Below the pieces are notes generated by a model that saw nothing but the letters and a program-made list of their open reading frames with translations, was not told the origin of the DNA and made no database searches. From Rosa chinensis (Eukaryota > Streptophyta > Magnoliopsida > Rosales > Rosaceae): a stretch of 64,000 bases of DNA. The translations under genes and the position numbers were made by a program. Each line of letters starts with the position of its first letter. Position 1 is the stretch's first letter. The stretch lies in the NCBI RefSeq assembly GCF_002994745.2, contig NC_037093.1:44682384-44746383 (forward strand), written 5' to 3'. This document shows, in pieces, positions 54,879 to 64,000 of this stretch.

Positions 54879-57800
54879 ATGGACAAGTCATGGATTGATT
54901 GGGCAGATTGGTGTTCTAAGCCATATCGTGCGAAGTTAGAAGATTTCTTGAACTTTGCATATGTCAATAGGGATCCGAGTTCAAGGATTTACTGTCCTTG
55001 TAGAAAATGTGAAAACCGAAAATTCTTTGAAAAAGTAATTGTGCGACAGCATCTTCATGGTAATGGGTTTTGGAAGAAGTATAAGATCTGGGATAAGCAT
55101 GGTGAGTCCAGGGATGGTGCTGATTCATTGCATAGAGATGAGATGTTTATGGGGTCAGATGATTATATGGAAGAGGATATGGTTAGACTAGTCCCAAGAA
55201 GCTATAGGAACAGCAAATGTTGTTAGACCACATGATGAGAGTGGTGGAGAAAGTTCAAATCCACTTGTTGGGCCAAACGAGTCTACTAAGCAGTTCCTAA
55301 AGTTGATGAAATCTGCAAACCTTCCATTATATCCTGGTTCTAAGAAACATACAACATTGTCATTCATTGTCAGACTCCTACAGGTGAAAGTGTTAAATGG
55401 TTGGACTGACAAATCTTTCAAAGACTTGCTTGACATATGTAACGAGTCTATGCCAGAAGGTGTAAACCTTCCTAATTCTTATTATCAAGCTCAGAAGTTA
55501 ACTGAAGATTTAGGGTTCACGTATAACACAGTGGATGCTTGCCCTAATAGCTGTATGCTTTTCAGAAATGAAGACATAAATCTTGATCAATGTTTGATAT
55601 GTAAGGCATCTCGATGGAAAGAAGATGGTTGCAGTTTAGTTTCTGATTTGGGACCTGGGAAACGGAAGGCAGCAAAACAAGCAAGATATTTTCCTTTGAA
55701 ACCAAGGTTGCAGAGGTTGTTTATGTCCTCTAAAATTGCAACGCTTATGAGATGGCATGCCGAGAAACGAACTGATGATGGTGTGTTTAGGCATCCTGCA
55801 GACTCTCTCGCTTGGAAGGATTTTGACAAGAAACATCCAAGTTTCTCCGGAGATATTCGCAATGTAAGGCTTGGGTTGGCCTCAGATGGATTTAATCCAT
55901 TCCGGACTATGAACATAGTTCATAGTACTTGGCCTGTCATACTAGTTCCGTACAACTTACCGCCAATGATGTTGATGAAGCAACCTTTTATCTATCTTTC
56001 TGTGCTTATTGATGGCCCAAAAGGACCTGGTGATAAGATCGATGTTTACTTGCAGCCACTCATTGAAGAGTTGAAGGAATTGTGGGATGAGGGCATAGAA
56101 ACTTTTGACGCATCAAGCAATCAAATGTTTCAAATGCATGCTGCCTTACTTTGGACGATTAATGATTTTCCTGCCTATGCTAATCTATCAGGGTGGAATA
56201 CAAAAGGTGAATATGCATGCCCTTCTTGCAACTCTGAAACTGCTTCTATATGGTTGCCAAACGGTAAAAAGTTCTCATATGGTAGCAGCCGGCGGTTTTT
56301 ACCTTATGATCACAAGTATCGGAAGGATCCCAGATCTTTCAATGGCTTACGAGAATATAGACGATCTCCTACAACATTATCTGGAGTAGATCTTCTCACC
56401 CAGCTTCAATCAAATGGTATCCTTACAGAGTATAGAAGAGAAGATTTGCAGACAAGGCAAATGATGGGGCTAGAGAAACCTGAGAAAGATCCTTTAAAGA
56501 AAAGGAAGCACAATTGGAAGAAAAAAAGTATATTTTTTGAGCTTCCTTATTGGAAGGATAATCTGATCCGTCACAACCTTGATGTCATGCATATAGAGAA
56601 GAATGTGTGTGACAATGTTCTTGAGACCATACTAGGAGTTGCTGGAAAATCAAAGGACAATATCAGTTCTCGACGTGATCTTGAGCTTATGGGAATTAGA
56701 GAGCAGTACCATGTGAAGAGGAGGGAGTCCGGTTCAGAATACTTTGATCCTGCAGATTTTGAGATGAATAATGATGGGAAAGATAAGTTCCTCATAGCCT
56801 TATCAGAAACAAGAATGCCGGATGGTTCTGCTTCTCATATTGCACGGCGGGTACGTTTGAAAGATCGAAGTATCAGCGGTCTTAAAAGTCATGACAATCA
56901 TATTCTTTTACAGCAATTGATTCCATTATCTATACGAAGTTCTTTACCGAAGAAAGTGGTCGAAGGGCTGATTGATCTGGGCAAGTTTTTCAAAGTATTG
57001 TGCTCCAAACTAAATTGTGCAGCAGATTTGGAAGAGGCACGTTCTCGGATAGTGGTGACCCTTTGTGATCTTGAGAAGATATTTCCACCATCATTTTTTG
57101 ATGTGATGGAGCATTTACCTATCCATCTAGTCCAAGAAGCATTAATTGCTGGTGCTGTGCAGTTTCGGTGGATGTACCCCATTGAGAGGTATCTGTTGAC
57201 TCTAAAGGAATATGTACGTAACAGAGCTTGTCCAGAAGCATCAATAGCTAAAGGTTATCTAATGGAAGAATGCATGAATTTCTGTACCCAATATCTTAAA
57301 GATGTGGAGAGTAAGTCAAACAGACCATTAAGGAGAAAGAATCGTGATGACCCTGAGAAGGGAAATTGTGTTCTCAGTGAAGTTACGCGCATACAAATTC
57401 ATCGATGGGTCTTGTTTCATACAAGGGCAGTCACGCCATTTCTCAAATATGTAATGAAAATAACTCTGCATATTTCTTTAAAAAATTATGTATATATGAT
57501 TATATGTTTTCTGGTCGGAAGGAACATGTTGATTCTTCTTCAGGGATTGTAAAGTATGACACATCGGATTTTTACTGTGCAGAGAACATCTTACTGCCAT
57601 TAAACAACAATTTCCGGATGCAGATGACCATTATGTTCAACGTGTTCATTTTGATGAGTTTGCGAACTGGTTTAAGGATCATGTGAGTTGTTAGGTGTTT
57701 TCGTGTACATTATGTTCAGTGGTACTTTTGTAAAGGTTTGCTTTAATTTATTTGTTCCTCACAGGTTATAACTCTGCAAAACACAAGTGATATCTTGTTA

Positions 57801-58352
57801 TCAGAAGAAATTATTGCCTTGTCTAGTCCTCCTAGTCCTTCAGCAACTAAGGTGAATTCATATACATCTAATGGGTATTTCTTCCGTGTGAAAAGTGTTG
57901 ATAACAAGAGATCAAGATAAAACAGTGGTGTAGCTTTACAAGCAGATACCATGAGTGTCGGCAATAAGAAAGATAAGAATCCACGTGTAGATGTTTTACC
58001 ATATTATGGGAGATTAACAGAGATTATCAAAGTCACCTACTCTGTTGATATCAAATATGTGTTGTTCAGGTGTGATTGGGTACATCCTGTGGCAGGGATT
58101 AAATTAGATCCTTTTAACTTCACTTTAGTTAACTTCAATCGATTGTTGTATCGAAATGATCGGGTTGGGGATGAACCATTCATCTTAGCATCTCAAGCAC
58201 AGCAGGTGTGGTATGCTCCAGATCCTTCAGGACAAGGTTGGCTAAATGTCGTCGAAATGGAGTCAAAAAACTTCTCTCATGTGCAAACTGACAATACTGA
58301 AGAAAATGATAGCTCAGGGGAGTTAATGGATGGTGTTGAAATGGATGAATAA
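54879..58352 (+). pseudogene. CACTA transposase, tnp2 type
   Basis: The catalytic transposase of the En/Spm superfamily, which cuts and joins the element ends. From the ATG at 54879 the first 100 residues are the transposase-associated domain (MDKSWIDW.., YCPCRKCEN). A one-base excess in CCC at 55193-55195 shifts the frame; the protein text continues in the next frame to about 57450. That part holds the tnp2 catalytic region (around 55860-56340) and the DUF4218 domain (around 57060-57320). Introns follow at about 57451-57582 and 57683-57764. The last exon (57765-58352) carries a DUF4216 domain and an in-frame TAA at 57918-57920. Together the frameshift and the stop should prevent a full protein. 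Confidence 0.9.
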
Positions 58353-58616
58353 GGCGATTACAATAGAGATGTTATGACTAGTGCATATTGGCCTTAATGT
58401 GTACTTTAGTATTCTTCCTGGAACTTTTTGATAAGGATAATGATTCATGTTTGAAGTCAAATATTTGTAAGGGTGTCATCATTTTGAGTTTCTAGTTAAT
58501 ATCTCAGTTCCCTTTCCCTTTCATGAACTTTGTTATTTTATTTAGTATGGAAGGTTTGAGTTTTTAGTTTGTACCTCACCAACACCAAATTTAATTGAGT
58601 TTGCCTTCTTATTGCA

Positions 58617-58854
58617 GGTGACCATGAAGAAAAGGAAGGTTGGGAGACCACGCACTATGTCTGAGTTTTTGACTTCAAGTGGATCTAATTCTTCAAACAG
58701 CAATGGTTCCTCATCGCAGTCATCCTATAGGTCTACTAATCCACCTCCTACACCCCCACCGCCTCCACCCCCACTGCCTCCACCCCCACCGCCTCCTTCT
58801 GCACCTTCTCCTCCAATATTACCTCTTCCATCTCTAGGTATTACTTCGCTTAAC

Positions 58855-58885
<31 letters not shown>

Positions 58886-61411
58886 GTTTATTTTTACATC
58901 CTAATTCACTTATCACTAGTTCCTACATCAGCACTATTGATATGTTTTTCAATGATGGAATTTAATGTTTCTTGCAACTTTGGTAGAAGCTGAAGTACAA
59001 TCTGCTACCTTTATTACTAGAGGTCACAATAAAGGTATCCCAGAGTGGAATACTGGAGTTAAAATCAAGATTATGTTTGATTCTAACTTCCAACCTGTTG
59101 GAGAAAGAGCTACACAGCTAAAGTCACAATTGGGGCAAATTGTACGCGATGGCCAGAGGATTCCACTAACATTACTTGACTAGAAGGCTGTTGGACCTGA
59201 TGTGAAAGAGGGAATATGGAAAGAGGTTCAGGTAAACATGTTACTACGTGTGTTATTTGAAAAATAGTAGGAAATTTCTTAATTATCTGTGCTTATTTAG
59301 TTAATGATGATTAGAAGTTATTGATAAATCTCCTTTATGTAATTTGTAGCAAAATTTGCTTGATGTTCCAGAAGGATATAAACATGTGTGTCTTCGATGT
59401 TGCAATACACTGTGGAAGGATCACAAGAGCAAAACCAAAGTCAACTACTTTCAGAAAAACAGAGATAATCCAAATCTAAGTTCTCTAGTTCCTCCACATA
59501 TTGTAGCAGAGCAGTGGAGTGAGCTCATTGCTTATTGGAGTAGTGAAGATGCAAAGGTAGAAATGCTGAAACATTCATAATCAGATTGTGCTAAAAAGAT
59601 TGACACTAGCATGATGATTTTGGAATTGATTTTGTAGCTGATAGCAACACGAAATTCTATCAATCGGGAGCAGCGTGGACCAGTTCATAGTACTGGTCGA
59701 AAACATTTCGCCCAGCTGCGATATGAGGTATTGTTTCTAACATTATTGGTCAGAAATGCATGGAGGCACCAACAGAAAATGTTTACTTCTTGTGCAATGT
59801 TTGCATCCATATTGTTTTAAATTCTAGTAACATTTAATACTATTTATTATAAAGTATTTGTAAGATTTGTTCGTAGTATGTATGTGTGTGTGTGTGTTAT
59901 ATGTACATAGATTCATTGTTTTGTACTTGACAGATGGAACAAAGTGGAGAACAAACTGATAAGATGAGTGTGTGGAAAAAAGCACGCAACCAATCAAATG
60001 CAGATGTTGCCCAAGTCATTGTATGTTTAGCTTCTTATATCTTATATTAAGAATTTCAGTTATTTTTTTAATCTTTTCCAAACTAATTGATCAGTACTTT
60101 CATGTAGGAGGAATATGACAAGAAATTGCTAATGGAACCTGAGGACCAGCGAGAACTTAGGGCTGTAAAAGATCGAATATTCCATGAATTGCTTGGGGAA
60201 GATGGTCATGGTTATTGTCGTACCTATGGTTCTACTGTGCCTCGCAGTTTGGTGTATCCACAGGAATCAATGCCTTCTCATAACACCAATGACCTCATAC
60301 AGAAAATAACTGAAGAGGTTACAGAGAAAGTGAAAGAGGCTTTCACAAGGAAGATGCAGGACCAATTAGATATGCTTCAAGCTCGGATTAACTTTTTAGA
60401 GAGCAATGAGGGGCAAAACAGAAATCCATGTGGACAGGTTGGTACACAAATCCATAATATTATTTGTTACAACAATTGACTATTTTTATCTTCGACAAAT
60501 TTGTTTATATACATGTTTGTGTATATATATGCATGATTATGTAAATATTGAATGTGTATAAAACGATCTGTGTAGATATTGAGATTGCTAGCTCAGATAG
60601 GTTGCAGACTTGGTTGCAGTTTTGGTTGTTGATTTTGAGTTTATGAACAAACTATGTTAGCTTTAGGTTTTTCATATGGCTGAGAGGATAAAGTATGAGT
60701 CTAATATCATTTCAATATCGTTTATAGTATGACAGTTGATGAAACTCTTGCTGCAAGTTGAATTGTTTTTTTTTTTTTTCCCCAGTTTTGAAGAAAGAAA
60801 GGGAAGTTGTGTTTGTGTGCTTCAATGATTTTGTATCATCTATTATGTGTCAAATGTTTCATAACAAATGCATGTTATATGAGTATGGAGTAAGCCAAAA
60901 CCATCATGTTCTGTAGCCAAAATCATCATGTTCTGTAACCAATATCATGAGGATAACCTTCATGCAGTAGTTCTTTAACAAATAACAAATACATGTTTCT
61001 GACACTTTCTGTTTTCGATTAAAAATGGAGGAGGAAAAAAAAAAAAAACAGTCCAGATTACTTGCAGGTTGTTCAATGCTACACATTGGGTTCATTACTA
61101 AAAGGCTATTGATAATAGACCTTACACAATTATATGACTTGAGATTTATATGTAACAGTTGATTCTTATCAGTGTTAGGATAAAATCCCAGATTTTGAAT
61201 TCAAACTACATGTGATAGTATCCGATCTATTCATGTTTCATTTTCATGTGAATCCGGTTTGATATTTGTATACTTGTGCATTATGTGATAGGTTCAAGAT
61301 GCAACTAGTGGCCATGAAGTTAGAAGGGAGTCCATAGGAGAAGGAGTTCATCCACATTCAACTAGTAATCAAGAAATTGATCATGCTCCAGTACTCACCA
61401 AGCCCCTCTAG
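58617..61411 (+). pseudogene. CACTA second gene, tnpA-like (plant transposase Ptta/En/Spm family)
   Basis: Seven exons with GT..AG borders: 58617-58837, 58987-59231, 59350-59556, 59638-59727, 59934-60020, 60108-60437 and 61292-61411. The first ATG is at 58624 (MKKRKVGRPR..), a basic start followed by a Ser-rich and then a Pro-rich tract. Exons 2-4 form the Transposase_24 type domain (KEGIWKEVQ, CLRCCNTLWKDHK). Exon 6 has a coiled coil at about residues 65-100 of the exon (KVKEAFTRKMQDQLDML). Proteins of this kind bind the subterminal repeats and assist tnp2. A TAG at 59181-59183 breaks exon 2. An upstream exon is possible because 58616 is preceded by an acceptor-like TTGCAG. Confidence 0.85.
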
Positions 61412-61690
61412 TTAATGATAACTAGTATTGTGGTCAAGGATGCTTTTGAACAATGTTTGGCAATGTTTCCTTTCAGTTATCAAGTATGGTAGCTAGGACC
61501 TTATAATTATGAAATGTGGTTGGTTTGGTTTGTACTTGGTAATGAAGTATAACTTGGCACTTATCTTTTGATTATATAATTTCAATTGTGAGATACTATG
61601 ATTGAAGTGATTGTTTTGATGCTTTATATTGTTTTACTATATCTTTTGATTAGGTGTGTAAAACGGCAGAAAACATTTTGGTTTCAAAAA
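61412..61690 (+). other. 3' flank of the tnpA-like gene
   Basis: Non-coding; presumably 3' UTR and terminator of the transposon gene. No specific signal claimed. Confidence 0.4.
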
Positions 61691-62155
61691 AATTGGGTGG
61701 CCAATTAGTTGCGACGGTCATTAGCTGTTGCTAAAGCTTCATATGAAAAATACTTGAGGTGGCGACGGCAATGACGCCGTCGCAATTATGGAGGGAAAAT
61801 CAATTTCCAACCTATTTCTAATAAATTTGGAGGGAAAATTTCTGGAAAAAAAAAATATTTGAAAAAATAGTTTGTTGCAAGCAACGGCATCTGCCGTAGC
61901 AAATAGGTTACTTGCGACGGCGTTTTCAGTTGCTACATGTCGTCGCCTAATAAGCGACCAATGGATTGCTACGCTTGTTGCCGTAGCTAAATCTTGTTGC
62001 GACGGCGTTTTGCCGTAGCCACGACCAGTGGCGACGCCACCAACAACAACGGTGTATTTGCCGTCGCCTAGCCGTCGCCATTGGTGTTTTGCGACGGCAA
62101 TCAGACTTTCCGCGACGGCACAAAGCCGTGGCAAAATGAATTCTTTTTTGTAGTG
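61691..62155. repeat. CACTA-B right subterminal repeats
   Basis: A dozen or more copies of GCGACGGC or TGCCGTCGC type cores in both directions, ending in the perfect 22-bp inverted repeat. The same cores occur at 50708-50905 and in CACTA-1. Confidence 0.9.
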
Positions 62156-62158
62156 TAG

Positions 62159-62258
62159 TCCTCATCATGCTCTAGCATTTTATGTAAGAAACCATGCAGA
62201 AATGTTAGAGGAAAAGCAAGAATGGTGATTGACTACATAGACGTCAATAAGAAAACCG
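62159..62258 (+). pseudogene. pararetroviral RT fragment after CACTA-B
   Basis: About 33 codons continuing the viral reverse-transcriptase fingers region that CACTA-B interrupted, with a stop near 62228. It ends at about 62254-62262, where sequence changes to a gypsy element on the other strand. The exact joint cannot be set by eye. Confidence 0.75.
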
Positions 62259-64000
62259 TTAAGATCAATATCTGTCCAATCTAAAATATGTGTCGGGTCT
62301 GGTTCATATTTTCAAAGTATTGAAACATGAAAAACATCATGAATACCCGAAAGCTGTGGTGGTAGAGCTAATTTGTATGCTACTTCACCTTTCCGTTCTA
62401 GGATCTCAAAATGACCAATAAATCTCGGAGCTAATTTCCCAGTTTTTCCAAACCTTTGAATTCCTTTTCGAGGTGATACTTTCAAAAACACATGATCACC
62501 CACGTTAAATTTTAGTGGACGTGTTCTTTGATCGGCATAGCTCTTTTGTTGACTTTGTGCTATTAGTAGTCGTTGCTTGATAATTTTTATTTTCTCTGTA
62601 GTCTCCTGAATAAAATCAGGTCCAACTATGGTAGTCTCACCTACTTTTGTCCAGCACAACGGTGATCTGCAAGGTCTGCCATATAGTGCCTCATATGGTG
62701 CCATTCAAATGCTAGATTGAAAATTATTGTTATATGCAAACTCTGCTAATAACAAATAATCTTCCCAACTTCCATGGAAATCCAAAACACATGCTCTCAA
62801 CATATCCTCCAAAATTTGAATTGTTCTTGCTAATTGACCATCAATTTGGGGATGAAATGCATTACTAAAATTTAACTGTGTAGCGAGAGATCGTTGTAAA
62901 CTTTCCCAAAATTTAGAAGTGAATTTGGAATCTCTGTCTGACACAATTGAGAGAGGAATTCCATGTAATCTAACCATCTCTTGAACATATAACTTGCCAA
63001 GTGTTTCTGTAGAAATTTGTAGCTTTCACTGGTAAGAAATGAGATGATTTTGTTAAATGATCCATGATAATCCATACTGCATCTTTACCTTAAGATGAAT
63101 GTGGTAAACCAATTACAAAATCCATGGTAATATAATCCCATTTCCATTCAGCTATTGGCAACGGTTGAAGTTTCCTCGCTGGCTTTTTATGCTTCGCTTT
63201 GACTTGTTGGCAAGTAAGACATCTTGCTACACATAGTGCAATATCTTTCTTCATTCCATCCCACCAAAATTGATGACGAAGATCATAGTACATTTTTGTA
63301 CTTCCAGGGTGAATAGTATATGATGAGTAATGTGCTTCACGTAAAATTTCATTTCTGAGCTCTGGAATCTCATGTACATATAACCTTCCAAAATATCTCA
63401 AACCATTACTTTGATCCAAGATCCAACCCTTAAATTGATTTCCAGACAGCAATTTGTCCTGAATTGATTTGGGTAGAGTATCCTCTTGTTGTTTGTCGAT
63501 AACATTTTCCATCAAAATTGGTCGCGTGACTAAGTTACAAATACGAGCCATATTTTCGTGTACATCCATATGTAGATCATATTCACAAAGAGACTCCATC
63601 ATCTTCCATTTATGAACATGTAAGCTTGCCACAAACCTTTCTGATTTTCTACTTAAAGCATCTGCAACTGTATTTGCCTTTCCAAGATGGTAATGCAATC
63701 CGAAATCATAGTCTTCAAGAAATTCCATCCAACATCATTGCCTCATGTTAAGCTCCTTTTGAGTAAATATATATTTCAAACTTTTATAATCAGAATATTG
63801 CTCGAATCACTCACCATATAAGTAATGTCTCCAAGTCTTAAGAGCATGGACAATAGCAGCTAATTCTAAATCATGACTTGAATAATTTCTTTCATGTGTT
63901 TTCAATTGTTGAGAGGCAGATGCGACCACTCTATCTAATTGCATTAACACACATCATAATCTGGGTAAAAAAGCATCTGTGTAACCACGTAACATTTTCC
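62259..64000 (-). pseudogene. Ty3/gypsy pol fragment: RNase H and integrase, broken
   Basis: Reading leftward from the window edge: RNase H (63729-64000, with a [11 protein letters not shown] block), then the end of RNase H/tether (63650-63728, ADALSRKS), the integrase zinc finger HHCC (about 63200-63340, HYSSYTIHPG.. and CVARCLTCQQ), the integrase core (62705-63160) and its C-terminal part (62312-62704, GDHVFLKVSP.., HDVFHVSIL). Stops or frameshifts occur near 63760, 63090 and 62705. The integrase catalytic Glu in the DDE triad reads Ala (LARTIQ). The PPT and LTR expected to the left are missing because the fragment is fused to viral sequence at about 62258. Confidence 0.9.

Larger units (their letters stand above)
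50686..62155 (+). mobile_element. CACTA-B: large En/Spm-type CACTA transposon
   Basis: 11,470 bp with 22-bp perfect terminal inverted repeats starting CACTACAAAAAAGAAT, and TAG on both sides (50683-50685 and 62156-62158). Subterminal regions 50708-50905 and 61700-62130 carry many GCGACGGCA/TGCCGTCGC repeats. It holds a tnp2-type transposase gene (54879-58352) and a second, tnpA-like gene (58617-61411), in the order usual for En/Spm elements, plus a captured host exon at 51240-51446. Both genes have inactivating changes, so this copy is probably not autonomous any more. It is inserted in the viral RT frame, which continues after it. Confidence 0.96.
43130..62258 (+). other. endogenous pararetrovirus (Caulimoviridae), fragmented
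   Basis: A decayed copy of a plant pararetrovirus integrated in the genome. In order: tRNA-Met primer site (43130), a Lys/Glu-rich coiled-coil frame, a movement protein, a coat-protein frame with stops, a degraded zinc finger, a protease domain with lost active site, and the start of the reverse transcriptase. The frame resumes after CACTA-B at 62159 and stops at about 62258. Large insertions are CACTA-A (45438-48435), an LTR-like block (48436-49515) and CACTA-B (50686-62155). Most of the RT, all RNase H and any later genes are missing. It cannot produce virus. Genus is not assigned. Movement and coat parts share one frame separated by a single stop, which would fit the long-polyprotein genera. 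Confidence 0.85.

Noticed and set aside
58725..58916. Gly-rich minus frame
   Set aside because: Antisense of the Pro-rich tract in the tnpA-like exon.

Overview
This window is nuclear DNA from a flowering plant, most likely a eudicot. Family is not provable by eye; Rosaceae is only an impression. The evidence is a plant-type HMG-CoA reductase, introns with GT..AG borders in a transposon gene, and a dense pile of plant transposon families: LINEs, Ty3/gypsy LTR elements, CACTA (En/Spm) elements, MITEs and an endogenous pararetrovirus. No bacterial or organellar features, tRNA, rRNA or CRISPR arrays were seen. The only intact host gene I can support is an intronless HMG-CoA reductase at 36303-38087 on the minus strand. 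Almost everything else is mobile DNA, often nested, and many borders can be fixed to the base by target-site duplications (TSDs).

Layout. 185-1110 is one copy of a non-coding segment repeated at 41171-42535, on the far side of the HMGR gene. 1150-12917 is a 5'-truncated LINE (minus strand, TSD TTCTCAG). It lies against an older LINE remnant (12925-13840) and is itself split by a 373-bp Tourist-like MITE (11409-11781, TSD TAA) and by a very young 7.8-kb non-autonomous LTR retrotransposon, here called R1 (3505-11347, TSD GCTAT, tRNA-Asp primer site). 13915-17786 is a non-autonomous CACTA element (TSD ACC) carrying fragments of host genes (PrmC/HemK-type methyltransferase and beta-galactosidase). 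18096-19395 is an old repeat with a nested MITE. 20501-22994 (minus) and 24906-27407 (plus) are two solo LTRs of one 2.5-kb family (TSDs ATTCC and TTTAG). 27546-35218 is an older Tekay-like gypsy element with a truncated 5' LTR, no coding capacity, and a 500-bp solo LTR nested in its 3' LTR (TSD CAATG).

Right of HMGR are a MITE-like element (39376-40372), a 392-bp fold-back element inside a TA microsatellite (41579-41970) and a decayed endogenous pararetrovirus (about 43130-62258; family Caulimoviridae). The pararetrovirus has been broken by a 3-kb CACTA element (45438-48435), an LTR-like block (48436-49515) and an 11.5-kb CACTA element that still carries both the tnp2-type and tnpA-type transposase genes (50686-62155, TSD TAG, 22-bp perfect TIR). 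The viral reverse-transcriptase frame resumes after this element and is then cut off by a gypsy pol fragment on the opposite strand (62259-64000), which runs out of the window.

Most notable observation: three places in two unrelated LTR-retrotransposon lineages carry the same hairpin design just upstream of a polypurine tract. Each has a perfect 7-8 bp stem of different sequence and an invariant AGGA loop closed by G-C. The stems covary while the loop and position are kept, which suggests a selected structure at the plus-strand priming site.
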